Origin: Ciborinia camelliae
Lineage: Eukaryota; Ascomycota; Leotiomycetes; Helotiales; Sclerotiniaceae
Length of the DNA stretch: 64,000 nt
Reading direction: 5' to 3'
NCBI GenBank assembly: GCA_025890175.1
Contig: JANPYM010000005.1
Location: 30,303-94,302 of the forward strand
Numbering within the stretch: position 1 is the stretch's first letter; every line of letters starts with the position of its first letter. Of this stretch, positions 46,063-61,495 are shown one piece after another. Made by a program: the position numbers and the translations under genes. The notes under the pieces are model-generated. The model did not search any database. It was not told where the DNA came from and worked only from the letters and a program-made list of their open reading frames with translations.

Positions 46063-47275
46063 ATGCACCGGATAACTGATGAATCGCAGGAACTTATTCA
46101 ATCAACAAGATTTTACATTAGTGTTGCTGATACTATGCAAATCATAATCAAAGGAGAGCCCATCGACCGCGCTCAATTGCTCGAGACATGCGAGACATTC
46201 CAAACCCTTCATGGCGCGAAATCGGCATTCACGGACTATACCCTGCGTCTCAAGTTTATAAGCCGCACGAAATCGAGAGAGTCTTAACACCAGAAATAGA
46301 CGAAAGCCTCAGTAACTATTCCTCAGCCCTTCCCCTTGTTGAAACTGTTGCACACAAGAAACGCATTCCAACCATCAAACCATTCAAAAATTTCACCTTG
46401 GAAATTTTGGCGAAGTAGGTCAAATGGGACAGATTATACATACTTTCTGTTGCAGATGTTCAAGAATTTAAACAAATCAAGTTTAGAGTTTTTGCCATGG
46501 GACGAACCGCTCTTGGAAATAGTCTCGTCTGGTCGCTTGAGAATAGTGGTAGCTTGGAGTTTTCGATGGAGGATCACATCTCCTACTCTACGCAAAACGG
46601 TATTCTAAGAGGAATGACCGAGTCTAACATACCTATCCCGGGGATGTCAGGTCGATTCCCCATTCGCCCATGGAGCATTATGGGCTCTCCTTGAGAAAAT
46701 TTTCAACGTCCATTAGGAAATACTTGACAATCAATTCGATGCTGAAATATACCTCGACTCTCCAGGAAAAGAAAAGAACAAATTCCATTCTCCATTTGGT
46801 TGTTTCATTAACGAGCCTAGAAATTTTGACCCTTGATTCTTTAGTATATCTCCATAAGAAGCTATCTAAACCAATCCAGTGCAACATTTGGTTATATCAA
46901 TTGCTTCTGAGGCTGTTCAAAATGCATTGAGCGCTTAGAAAAAAGACCCCACACTCCTGTATCGAATATGAAGCCTAGAGTAGCTTTTGCTTTCACTGGC
47001 CAGGAATGACATTACCTCGGAATGGGTGAGGCCCTCTTCCGAGATATGGAACAATTCTGTGCCAACATCGAGGACTTGATTAAGTGGTGCAGACTGAAGG
47101 CTTCCCATTTTTCGTTGGACCAATTGATGGGAGCATCACCGATCCGAGAATTTCTACCTCAGTCATGGTTCCTTGTGTAGAAATATCTATTGCGGCACTT
47201 TCGCGATCATGAGGCATCAAGCCATCCGTCATTATTGGCCATTCTCGAGGATAGCATGATGCTATCCAGGTTGCT
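46063..47275 (+). pseudogene. Relic of a non-reducing polyketide synthase (SAT-KS-MAT fragments)
   Basis: Several frames carry consecutive pieces of an NR-PKS. Starter-unit ACP transacylase remnants lie at about 46090-46620 (HGLYPASQVYKPHEIERVLT, VQEFKQIKFRVFAMG), then the SAT-KS linker with GMSGRF at about 46643-46660. The ketosynthase start lies at about 46669-46950 (FDAEIYLDSPGKEKN, SPFGCFINEP, FFSISP). The malonyl-transferase start is at about 46971 (PRVAFAFTGQ, HYLGMGEALF), and an IGHSRG elbow lies at 47234-47251 where the catalytic GHSxG serine should be. Five stop codons fall inside the SAT and KS parts and at least three frame changes occur. The KS active-site region is deleted, and the ACP and thioesterase parts are absent. 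Several stops fit C-to-T or G-to-A changes at Gln, Arg and Trp codons, as expected after repeat-induced point mutation. It is non-functional. Confidence 0.85.
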
Positions 47276-47600
47276 GATGTTATTTCTCCCATCCATCAAT
47301 ACCATAAACATGTCACAAACCATCACCATCTGGGCTCGTGATGGTATTGCCCATAATGAAGATGACCTAAAGCCAGGCGGGGATCTCAAATTGAGGGTGC
47401 CAAACTCTATGAGGTTTAATCATGGTCGCAAAGATTTCAGATACAATACCTAGGTAAACACGCCTGGAAATCATGTCACGAGGAGGAGAAATCCAATGGT
47501 AAGTTTGTACACTCGTATGAAGTGCGGTGTATTTTGCTGACTAATCATCACAGACACGAGATTTGACCAAGCACCAGTGAAGCAAGCTCTCGAATTATAA
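47276..47600 (+). pseudogene. Fragment of an unidentified gene 3' end with an intact intron
   Basis: After the polyketide synthase relic, a frame reading SWSQRFQIQYLGKHAWKSC runs to a perfect intron (GTAAGT at 47499, GCTGACTAATC branch, CACAG ending 47553) and then to TAA 47598-47600 (FDQAPVKQALEL). Upstream, the frame is broken by TAA and TGA codons. The identity is unknown; it may be another gene of the same former cluster. Confidence 0.4.
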
Positions 47601-48834
47601 ACACAACATTTATATAATATCTTTTTGGAACAATTCTAGACAATAATAGATATATTCTACAGTGCATCAACATTATTTAGATTATATATATCATATCCCT
47701 TTTCATGACTTTCCTTATAGTTTGTTATATTTGGTTGGGGGGAGTTCAGTTCCCCTTTTCGGTGATGCTGAATGTCTTTCTAGCACATCTAGACACCTCT
47801 TCGACTTCGTCATTGGAGTTTCAATCTTCAGCTGATATCAATCCTGTTATCACACGAGGGGAGTACATTCCGTTTCCAGACTTCGCCTCTACGCTCTGGC
47901 TGATGCCCTTTGACTAGCTACATATTTCAAGATAGGGTAGATCGAAGAGGATAGGTTACGCAGGATTGATATAGCTCGTAACTATCGAAGAAATCGATTT
48001 TTGTATACCAATCTTGTGCGACTGGAGCTGGTTGATATTTGGTCGTGGCTTCAACTTTGTCATTATCCCGAACGATCTCCGAAAATTGACAAATACTCAT
48101 TCTGAATGCTTGTATCAATTTTGCCTGCTACCATATCTGGCAATTTTGATTTATTTCCTAATCAAGACATCCATTAGTACGGTGGACTTAACAGGACTTC
48201 ATGGCAGTAGCCATCCCCTCAAGAAAACTCCTTCCTACCTCTCTCACTTTGCCTAAAAGTTGACTTGAAAATCTCTTGTTTCACATGGGAATTCATCCCG
48301 GAGCATCTTAAAATCCGAACGGATAATGATCATTCCGAAGTTCACATAAGTTTTGTTTGTTGTCTGTCTGTCTAAGAATCGCAATTTCCATGTCAAATCT
48401 CTTTTAGAAGTCTAAGGCCGATTTGCATGTGTAATAGGAAGTTGCTTAAGGTTCAACCAAATTATCAATCCCACCGATTCCCACGTTCAATCTGGATTGT
48501 CACCAGTAGTACAATCTTAACGCTTATCGTATCATATTGATAGGGTTCTGACTACAGGATGATAGAACGGTGATTTATGACGGAGTTTGGTTATGCACGT
48601 CAAACCATGGAAGTTAACATGGCCTTGTGTGAAGACAGTTCCACCTCCCAGCTTATCGCGCCGTTAGTTTGAAGATCTCAACTTCGCCGACCATCTGGAC
48701 TGTCATATGTTGTAAAGGCTGATGATCGGTGTTACCAAAAATGGCCTTTAACATGTGGCTATTAAATGATATAGATATCAATAACTTCGTCTAGATGCTT
48801 TTTAAAGTATCCAGTGGAAGTGTATACTCTAACT
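47601..48834. other. Gene-free interval, upstream of the secreted hydrolase
   Basis: AT-rich; short open frames without recognised domains. Confidence 0.45.
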
Positions 48835-50104
48835 ATGTCTCAAAATTCCTATTCTGAATTCATGTTAGCCGGGGTTACAAGTTACCTTTTCATTTGTATT
48901 TTGGTTTTAGCCCCCACACAGACTTTTGGAGCACCAAGCTGCACCGATTTCGTCATCTCAGTACCTGCAACTATTTCGAAATACAAATCAGATCTCTCCA
49001 ACACCGGATCTCCTAGTCTAAGTCTTCTGGTCGAATCGACGATATCCGATGTTTTTGGACTACTAGGTATCTTACTAGGAGTCGGTTCCACACTAGGTCT
49101 GGGGGCAGAAGCTTACTCTATGAGCTTACGGTATTGCGAGCCAGAAGTGCATATCCCTAACCGACAAAACACAATTCATTATCTCCAACATGCAATAACA
49201 ATGACAAAGAATTATTGGAACGGTCTGGATTATCCCAATGGTTACAATGGAGACCAATATTCATATATTGCTTATATGAGCAAGCAAGGATATCCGTCAT
49301 TATCCGTCGACAATCTGGGAAGCGGAAATTCGACCCATCCTGATCCAGTGTTTGTCGTGCAAATGATGCTTCAAGTTGAAATCATCCACAACATTATCCG
49401 TATGTTGAGATCGGGGAATATACCACATCCATGTCTCGCGGGTCGAGCCTTTAATAAAGTCGTATACGTTGGTAAGTCTCCCTGACCAATAAACGAGCCA
49501 TTTCTAATATAAAACAGGTCATTCATATGGGTCTATCTGCGGAAATGCCATAGCTACTGCTTATCCGAATGATGTCGACACTTTTGTCCTAACAGGCTAT
49601 TCAATGGAATTCGCCCTTGGCGCCGTTTCCCTAAGTCTAATGACCCCCGCTCCCGCCTCCCTCGTCTCACCCCGCTTCTCTTCCCTGAAGTCTCAGCCTC
49701 TCTACCTCGCCGCATCATCCCAAGCCGGTCGGCAAACCGCTTTCTACAGCAGAATTGGAGGCTTTGACCCAAATATCGTGACCTTTGATTTCCAACACGA
49801 GGGTACCGTCTCACTTGGGGAAATCGCAACTTTATTGTATGGTGTAGGCCCCGCTCCCGCATTTACGGGAAATGTACTGGTGGTTACCGGGAAACAAGAT
49901 GCAATTTGTTGTTATAATCCATTAGGTTCGGATTGCGGAGGAGGGAGTACAAGTATACCGGCTCAGTCTGTTGCCAATTTTCCCAATGCGGCATATTTCG
50001 ATACTTTCATTCCCGATAAAACAGGTCATGCTCCTTTCTTACACTTCTCTGCTAAAGATCAATTCAATTATATAGCTTCTTTTCTTCAACATCTGGGATA
50101 CTGA
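48835..50104 (+). CDS. Secreted alpha/beta hydrolase
   Basis: Two exons (48835-49471, 49518-50104) encode 407 residues; the intron is 46 nt and splits the first Gly codon of the nucleophile elbow. ATG 48835 gives a short N-terminal extension. ATG 48862 starts directly at a signal peptide (MLAGVTSYLFICILVLAPTQ, then TFGAP) and may be the true start. Catalytic candidates: Ser215 in GHSYG, Asp in TGKQDAICCYN and His in KTGHAPFLHF. Paired cysteines suggest disulphides. The fold is that of fungal secreted hydrolases acting on esters or amides; the substrate is not known. It lies 1.2 kb from the gene relics and is itself intact. Confidence 0.85.
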
Positions 50105-52757
50105 ATAGTAGTTGGAGGTGGAGGGAGGGGGTATGAGGGTGGGCAATAGGGGGGTTTGTATTCAACATCTTTGGAGGCATTTGCTGGTTCAGAGCTCATA
50201 GTTCGAGTTTCTTTTCTGCTCTTTTTTTTCATATAGTCGAGGGTTACTATATTTATGTACTTTATTGGCCATGCATGCACAATAAGAAATCTGGATTTCT
50301 TTAGATAACCCATGTAGTTCTATCCTAGAACTACAAAACGGCCATAATGATTATCGCAACTCAAAGATTCTATCAATCTACCATCATCCAATTTCATATA
50401 TATCCATAAAAGCTTATTGCCAGTGACCTGCCGAAACAAAACATCGGTCCGCACTTCGATATTCTAATCATGCTTACAATGACTTTTATTTCCCCAAGGT
50501 CAAATTCACTCCATCTTTACCGTTCCTAGTGTGAAGTCTCGCCTCACTTTGTTGCATATAAACACATGGACATACAGGGAATATGGATATACAAGGTATA
50601 TATTGTATTCTCATCATCCACCGATAATCCACCAATAAATAACCCGACACTACAAAATAACCAGACTTTTCAGTGTTTTCAGGGTGCTATTCATCTAAGA
50701 AATTCAAGATTGTAGGTTCTAGATTATAGGTTCTAGATTATAATCTCCTGTTGTCCATATATGAAGTAGATTTGTTTGTTTCGTCCATACGTACCTATCT
50801 CTTTATACTTGCAAGAGTGACCCAGACCGAGTGTCTGAATCATAAGGGTAAGGAATTATTCACTTTCCCTCGGGGATTTTTATACTTTATAATATCATGT
50901 TACTAATTGGTATAGTGGGTTAAGGAGGGGTATGGTGGGGAGGGGGCAGGATAGAGCGGGGTAAGATTCAGATGATGGAGCATATAAACCACCCCCTCCC
51001 TCCTCTCCATCTAGAACTTTTCTTTTTCAGATACGGTACGAAGTATCCAGCATTCCCTCCCCATGGCGTCTTCTGTTTCTTTGCTGTTGGTATTCTGGTA
51101 TTTAAGAAGAAGAAGATGATAATGATGATGGATAAGTTGAAAATTCATGTCATTTTGAGGTCTTGTGTGTATATGTGTGTATGTGTGTTACTTGGATTGC
51201 CGCAGAAAGCTTGGAGTTTGGTGATCATTATGTGGGAGTGTGGGAGGGAGTGTATTTTCGATGATATTATTGTATATTACCTACCTAGATATTGTCCGGT
51301 CTTTTCGGAAGATGTTATATATTATACGTATAACATCGGAACTTTGAATATTATTTTATTGTTATCAATCATTTCCCACCATCTCATCCCAAATCCCCTC
51401 CTCCCAAAAAGGACGAGCCCCTCCTCTTTTTCCCAGCCTAGCCTATTTTAGCAGATAAAAATATAAGAACCCAGGTATAGATATAGCTCTTCTTTTGTTC
51501 ATTACATCCGGTAGGAAGTAGCTTGCTTGTCCTTCGTGTAATAGTATACATCTTTGACGGGAAAGATTTATATTTATAGGGAAGGAAAGAAAGAAATGGC
51601 GTTGGATTTTCGGGGGCTTTTGGGCCGATTCGATTGTGTTGGAAATTGTGAGGAGATTGGAATTGAGGGGGGGTTGGGATTTGTTGGGTTGGTGGGTTGT
51701 TCTATGGTGTAAATTCGTGAGTGAGTGAATTGCGAATGAATTTCTTTTTATTCAATTATACCCTGGGTTGGTTGGAAGTTAAGGAGAGGGGTACGAGGAG
51801 GAGTGTGATAGGGGAAAGAGGGGAAAGAGGGGAGAACGTGGAAAGAGGAGGGGGCGGATGATAACTCGACGAATATATAAACCACATATCTCCCCCCCGA
51901 ACCCAGACGCCCAGATATCAAAAATCACAACATGCAAGGCAAAAATGTGAAAAGAATCCTATTAATGATGGTTAAGCAAGCTGGATCTCACAGCCGCACT
52001 CTGCTACGAAGTATAATTAATGTCCAAGGTGTATCTGCGTAGGGATGTATGATTTGGGAAATCAACTCGTATTATAAAGTGAATACTACATGTGTTTCTT
52101 GATCGGCGGATTGGATATTTAAAGACTGGTATTGATTTTGCTGAAAGTTCAAAAGTTCTAAATTATACCCTTCAACATTTAAAGTTCTCATGGGTTTGAT
52201 TCAAAGCCCTCTGTTTTTCATGATGGATACTCGGGAGTTTTGTATTGCTTAGGTAGGTAGTTAGGCTTGAAATGTTGGATTTGATGATGGTGTTGGGACA
52301 ATGGTTTGGATGAGAATATATAGATGGGAGGTTTAATTATTGATATCCAGCTCAACTACTGTCATTCTTTTGAGATGATAACGTCATTCTTATCTAGAGT
52401 CAGACAAATAATTCGCTCGCATATTTACAAAACGGTGATACTATGGTTTATGATTTTTAAGTACCAACCCAGTGAATAGACTTATGACAATGGTATAAGA
52501 AAGTTTGTTAATTATCATCAATCTAAACTTCTCATTGCCGACCTTCATTTTATTGTCGATTGCTGTCACTCACGAAATAAAACTTGATTGCCTATTAGAT
52601 CTCTATTCTCGTCATGCAACTCGGCTGCCCTGATAGGATGAGGGAGAAAGAATGAGATACAGGATGAGAAACCCCAAACGATACCGGGAATGAGAGCCCC
52701 GAATAGAGATATTCTTTCCGACATTCCAAGTAAACTGAAGATAGTTCAACAGAGGGG
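50105..52757. other. Gene-free interval, 2.65 kb
   Basis: AT-rich. A 10-bp perfect inverted repeat lies at 50313-50335. An open frame at 50972-51451 (159 codons) is lysine- and hydrophobic-rich low-complexity and lacks any domain; it is not called a gene. Confidence 0.5.
50313..50335. repeat. Perfect 10-bp inverted repeat
   Basis: TGTAGTTCTA, a 3-nt spacer, then TAGAACTACA. The half-site TAGAACTA also occurs in the repeated segments at 27105-27137 and 45022-45053, so it may be a shared terminal sequence of a small decayed element. Confidence 0.5.
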
Positions 52758-53558
52758 TTTGTTGCATATCTAAAAGCTGCGCACAGTTAATACTTTTTCT
52801 GTCTTTCTATTTAAATTGAGTATAGATGGATATGTTGCATATCTGAATGCTGCGCACGGTGGAAACACGGTGGAAACACGGTGGAAATACAGCACAGTCA
52901 GTCCAAGCACAGAATAGAGCCAAGGTTGAATATGATCTAACAGGTCCATGGGTGAAATTGTTGCATATCTAAAAGTCTTGCACAGTCAAGTCTCAGCACA
53001 GCGAAGCGCCTGGGAACATGATCTAATAAATAAATATATTGCATATCTAAAAACCGTTTATGTTCAAATCAGTCCAAGCCCAGTCTAAGCCCAGTATAGA
53101 ACCAAGAAACATGATCTAGCAGATGGAATTGTTGCGTATCTGAAAGCCGCGCACGGTCAAACTGTCAAACTGTCAAACTATAGTCCAAGCATTATAAAGC
53201 TAGGGCTGAATATAATCTGTTGAAATCACAGATCAGGTGTGAAATGAATAGTGCAAATAGGGTATAGTATTAATGCATGTAGATTAACGAAAGAACTAAT
53301 AAGAGTGATCGATACTACGAATGTTTATATGCTTAAGGGTAATGCCGCAAGATCGTATTAGGTTCTAGGCCGTATTTGGTCCTTAGACCATTCTACGGCT
53401 CATACGGCTGCTGGCTACATTCAACATAATCTAACAGATAAATGTTTTGCATATCTAAAAGCCGCGCACGGTTGATATCCTTTCTGTCTTCATATTCAGA
53501 TCAAATACAATCCACAACAGATGGCTTCGTTGCATATCTAAAAGCCGCGCACCGTCAA
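52758..53558 (+). repeat. Array B: seven degenerate copies of a 30-nt element
   Basis: Copies of GTTGCATATCTAAAAGCC followed by GCGCACGGTCAA begin at about 52761, 52834, 52960, 53038, 53131, 53444 and 53529. Spacings are roughly 73, 126, 78, 93, 313 and 85 nt. Partly conserved flanks (ATGATCTAACAGATGG before the core; AGTCCAAGCACAGTATAGA after it) show that this is a decayed tandem repeat of about 80-125 bp in which one core is best preserved. Copy 2 reads GTTGCATATCTGAATG and matches the minus strand of array A near 24.3 kb. No coding feature overlaps it. Confidence 0.82.
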
Positions 53559-54289
53559 CCACAGTACAACCATAGCACAACCACAGTATAGAGCCAGGGC
53601 TCCAGACCATGCCCAAACATCTAATTCAGGGCCTTGGACAGATTATAGAAAGTAGTTCAAGATACGCATTTCTACAGAGTCCGCTCAGGAAAAAGGCCGT
53701 TGACTAAGGGGTGAGCGGAAGACCGTTGGAGGAGAACCAGATGGAAACTCCTAGATAATCTTGCACAGAGCCGTAAGGATCAGAATACAGTGAAAACAGC
53801 GCATCTCAACTTAAGGTATATTTATAGAGAGCTTCTACAGATAACTTCCATCATCACCTTGGCGAAATGGCGAAGTTTGAGATTATTTATGTCATATTTC
53901 CCCTTGGAGGAGCAGTGTATTTCAATGCTGCATAGATTTCGCGAAACAGAGGCAGATTCAGTGGATAACAGGCAGATTCCTCAAAAGCAAATCATCATTG
54001 GAGCCAATAACCAAAGTCATGTACCTGTGTAAAAGAATCCTGCCCACATTTAAATGATACTCAGTAGGTACTGGAACCCCACCATCAATCAGGTATACAA
54101 CAATCGGATTTCTATTCTGATACATAGTAATCTGAAGAACGTATCTCTGAATAGAACTTAGAATTCAAGAGATATATCATTATAAAAAAGCGAGGGTATC
54201 ACAGCTTGTAGATCCCTACAAAACGGCACCTAATAAAAAAAGACCTGCCCCTCAAGAAAACTCCTAGAGCATCTTTCCCACGAAACCAT
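53559..54289. other. Intergenic, 3' flank of the monooxygenase
   Basis: Contains remnants of the array B flank near 53560-53620. An 80-codon open frame at 53790-54032 has no recognised feature. Confidence 0.45.
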
Positions 54290-57404
<3,115 letters not shown>

Positions 57405-58467
57405 ATGACCAGCACAACTGAGAACTCAAATGGCGCTGCCCCTCACAAATTCGATCCAAATTTCACACAAAATGTCATCGATGCAATGGGGCCCAAGACC
57501 AGTCCTCGTATGAGAGAAGTTATGAGCTGCCTCATTAGACATGTCCATGATTTTGCGCGCGAAGTGGAACTTACCGTGGATGAATGGATGCAAGGAGTGG
57601 AGCTTCTCAATGAGGCCGGGAGGATGAGCGACAACAAGAGAAATGAGGGACAACTAGTTTGCGATGTCATAGGGTTGGAATCGTATGTTCTTCTTTTTCT
57701 GGATGCAAATTCGTACCCCTAATCTTCAAAACTACAGGCTCGTGGACGAAATAACATTCAAGAAAGCTGCCGATGCTGTCGACGCACCCACCGCGAGTGC
57801 GATTCTTGGACCATTCTTCCGACACGATGCTCCACTGCTAGAGAACGAATCTTCGATAATTCAGACACCAGTCGATGATGGTGAGATTGTATACATGCAT
57901 GGAATAGTCACAGATCATAAGACCAAGAAGCCTATAGTTGGCGCTACAGTGGATGCATGGGAGGCGTCTACAAATGGATTATATGAACAACAGGATGACA
58001 ACCAAGAGGAACACAACTTGAGAGGAAAGTTTAAGACTGACGAGAACGGGCATTACGGGTTTTATTGCTTGAAGCCCACTCCTTATCCTGTTCCTTTTGA
58101 TGGTAGGTCATATACCATTGCGAAGAAAACCAAGCTAAATATCTCCAGGTCCTGGTGGAAAAATCCTGCAACTATTAGACAGACATCCATTCCGACCTGC
58201 ACATATTCATCTGATCGTAAGTTCTATCTTTAGTCACAAACTTTTGGCCCATAACTCGGAATAACATCCAATCTCCAGGTCCAACACGATCATTACAAAC
58301 CCCTCACAACCCAAATTTTCGACTCGAAAGACGAATATCTCAAGAATGACTCAGTTTTTGCCGTTAAAGATTCACTTGTCGTCGATTTTGTACCTTTGAA
58401 AGATAACCCCAAAGCATCGCTGGAACTCAATTATCCTGTTATTCTTGCTCCCCAAACCGGGGCATAG
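57405..58467 (+). CDS. Intradiol ring-cleavage dioxygenase (catechol / hydroxyquinol 1,2-dioxygenase type)
   Basis: Four exons (57405-57682, 57738-58102, 58149-58216, 58279-58467) encode 299 residues; introns are 55, 46 and 62 nt. The non-haem Fe(III) ligands are all present: Tyr175 (GLYEQQ), Tyr209 (TPYPVP), His233 and His235 (RPAHIHL). The N-terminal helical dimerisation domain (residues about 15-110) is typical of the catechol/hydroxyquinol 1,2-dioxygenase branch rather than protocatechuate 3,4-dioxygenase. The enzyme opens a catechol ring between the hydroxyls: catechol gives cis,cis-muconate, hydroxyquinol gives maleylacetate. Together with the divergent phenol hydroxylase it forms a two-step module. 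Which diol is preferred is not clear from the sequence. Confidence 0.92.
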
Positions 58468-59720
58468 AAAGTCGTTCAGTTCATTATTGGAGTGTGTGAG
58501 GAGTATCCTGGATTTTAGATGTTGAGAAACATCTTGCAACCAAACATTTGACGAGCTTGGATTATGATTTATTTCGAAATGCTTATGAACATTATTTTAT
58601 CAATCCATTAAGATCTTTCCACTTGGGATTTCTTCCTCGCACCACCTGTAAAATTGGTGGATTTGTATGACACAAGGCTTGAATAGAGAGAGCTCAAATG
58701 AATATCCAAAAATTCTTTCGCCTAATATAAAAACTTCAATCAATACGGTCGCATGACAGAATTAACAAATCGAAATGAACAAAACATACCCAGCTCAAGC
58801 ATGGTAGATTCACTATGATATGAAATGGGAGAAGTGCGCGCAAAACCCCCATGAAATGGTGACTTCATTTTTGATGTTTTTTTTGGTGCGTGGGGGTGAG
58901 AGAAGGGTTGCGAGGGTTTTCCAACTCAAGTCAAGTAGTAGATCTCTCTTTAACTTGTGCAAGGTCACTTGGAACCTCATCTCATGAGAGGCGGTTTGAT
59001 GACAGTATTGGAGAAAGTTCTCCTGTTTCTACATCAAACCAACATGTTTGTCTAGTTGTCAATTGCAGGTGATGTCATCATACTTTTTTTTTCTCTCGTC
59101 GACTTGGCCAAGAGATGCCTATAAAAGACAAGAACCGCTACTATCTTTCTTACATATGTTATCACTCGATCCTATCTTGCAAAATCCTATAAATCATATA
59201 TGCCATACTAATAAGGCTTTCATTCACCATCGAAGGTCGTTTCAAGATGAGTTGCTACAGCAATGACTCTCTGCTGCCTAGATCACGAGGATTCACTTTT
59301 CTCTAGATCTTCGTTTCATAGACTTTTGCCCTAATGATCGTATGATATCATTGGGCCATAGATAATAGAGCAATCTCCTTTACGCTACCGTCGCTCTCGG
59401 TTTGATTCACAGTCTTTTTCATCCCTTAGGCAGCCAACTTTCTCGATTCTCGACTATTTCGACATCTCCAACCATGTGACTTAGACCGTACCAAAACTGG
59501 CCGTACTGACATGGCAATCTTTTATTTAAACGTTTTCATTATGGCCTCCATCTTTCTGCAACCTCGTTCATATACGATACTTTCCTCTTATTTAAACAAC
59601 TCCCTCCGTAAATCGCCACCGCAGACTTGACAACCTCGATCTATTTCCAATCCTACGCATTTCATACCATATACACACCTTCAAAGAATTTCTTACACGC
59701 AACGTTCCAATAAGAGCATT
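58468..59720. other. Intergenic, 1.25 kb
   Basis: No gene seen; pyrimidine-rich stretches before the next ATG fit a fungal promoter or leader. Confidence 0.5.
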
Positions 59721-61289
59721 ATGACTTGTTTCAAAATTACCCGGTCTTCGCATGACGATCAATTACCCCTCGCTGTTGGCGTCAAGAGCGACACTCTCCA
59801 GCTTTTAGACAGCAGAGAGAGTAAGAATAATCTCCATAATCACACGCATTCGAGATACTAATATGTAATAGAGACATGGTGGATTGCAAATTTTGTAATC
59901 TGCGAGGACGGTGGTAGTAGTCCAGCCAGATCAAGTATGTGGTTGATGTCTATTAAATCGCTGGAGACTAGGTCAACTGACATCCTGATAGGAGAAGAGC
60001 TGTATGAGGAATACCTCGAGTGCTTTCGTGATAGGATCAACATGTTCAGTAAGCAGATAGTGTTATACCTGGCAATTGACGGAAATCTGACAAAAGTAGA
60101 CATCAACACAGTTGCCGACAATGAAAAGACAACATGGGCCCACTATCTGGAACTAATCTGGCTCCACGGTGCTTGTCAGACTGTTCGCCAGTATCGACCC
60201 GAGCTGGAACCGATGTTTGATTCTCGTGAAAATAAAGATTATCCTCGGTTTGATCCCGAAAACGATTCGGTCGATGCGACTAGCATGTTTCGACCACGCA
60301 CACTGGCCTTTGGAGAACAGGCATTTCTCACGGCTAAGTATCCATGGACTGTCCTCATTGCACCAGCTGAGGATATCTACAACATGGCCGGCTTCTCTCC
60401 TGCTTTTCCTCTACGAGAAATATACAGTCCAAGCCATCAGTGGCATGGCTTGCCTCCTCACAATGTTCACAGCAATCGGAGTAGTATTTATGATACTGAG
60501 CAACAACAGTTATATATGACTTCTCCATCCTATTCGACTCCAGAAATTTCACCAACAGGAGTCTCCAATAGAGTCTATCCAGCCCCGGAAGGGAGCAAAC
60601 ATGCCAGAACCGCATCTAGCGGTAGTGCAGACACCGGGATGCAAAATCCCCATCGACCACCGGTAGAGAATTACCCTCTACAAGGACAAGCCGCCCGCGG
60701 CCCAACCCAAGAAATCAACCCCAGCATTCCCGCGGCGCCCAAATCTCAGATCCCCGAACACCTGAACTGTGCCGTGCAGCTACAGATCAAGCAGATCGCC
60801 CCGGACCAAGACGTCTTCAACACGATCCACACCGGAGCCATCTACTCATACAGCCGGGTGGCCATCTCGAATCGCCTATCCGTCGTGGATCTCGTCTTCA
60901 TGACGCGCGACGGCGCGCAGAAATACATCCACATGACGCGCAACCGCGAGGACATGCTCATCCTCAACAAGCGCGTGCTGGCCATCTGGAGCAAAAATCG
61001 CGTCGCGCCGTGCACACGCCCCGGCGTCTCCAGGGTGCTCAAACTCACCGGTCCGCTGGCTGGGTGTGGAGTGCTCGGGTTCCGCCAGTATGCACGGCGT
61101 TGCGGCGCGGGAGATGTCTTGAGTCATCGCGAATGCATCGTCGGTTCCTCGCGCGAAATGGTGCTGGAATTTTCTGGGTTTCGTGGATTGGCTGAGCTCG
61201 TTTTTGAAAATGTCGTGGTGGATCCGATGTGGAAGGCTTATCGCATTGAATATTTGCGCGATCCTTGTGATGTGCCGGAGGAAATTTGA
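59721..61289 (+). CDS. Fungal protein of unknown function
   Basis: Two exons (59721-59820 and 59872-61289) encode 505 residues; the 51-nt intron has an ATACTAATA branch point. The first exon begins MTCFKITRSSHDDQLPLAVG and joins in phase to EKTWWIANFVICEDGG. The N-terminal 200 residues look globular (WLHGACQTVRQYRPELEPMF). Residues about 215-300 are Pro/Ser-rich linker. The C-terminal 200 residues (from about SQIPEHLNCAVQLQIKQIAP) look like a second folded domain. No signal peptide, membrane segment or known catalytic motif is visible. The part from about 60690 is clearly more GC-rich than the first half, so the two halves may have different histories. Confidence 0.75.
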
Positions 61290-61461
61290 TCGGCGTTGAG
61301 GATGTTTGGAAATGGGAAGGTGGGGATCCTCGGCGCGGTTTTGTTGGGAGTGAGGGGGAATCGAAAAGATTGTTTGGTTCGTGGTATAGATATTTTGGGA
61401 TTGGGATTGATGGTTTAAATCTGGATTATTTGGGTGTTATGGTGGATGAGAGGGAAAGGTG

Positions 61462-61495
<34 letters not shown>

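Noticed and set aside
50972..51451. 159-codon frame in the 50-52 kb interval
   Set aside because: Low-complexity hydrophobic and Lys/Met-rich product, no domain, no introns or neighbours to support it.
52758..53558. CRISPR array
   Set aside because: Fungal nuclear DNA, irregular spacing, degenerate repeats, related spacers and no cas genes.
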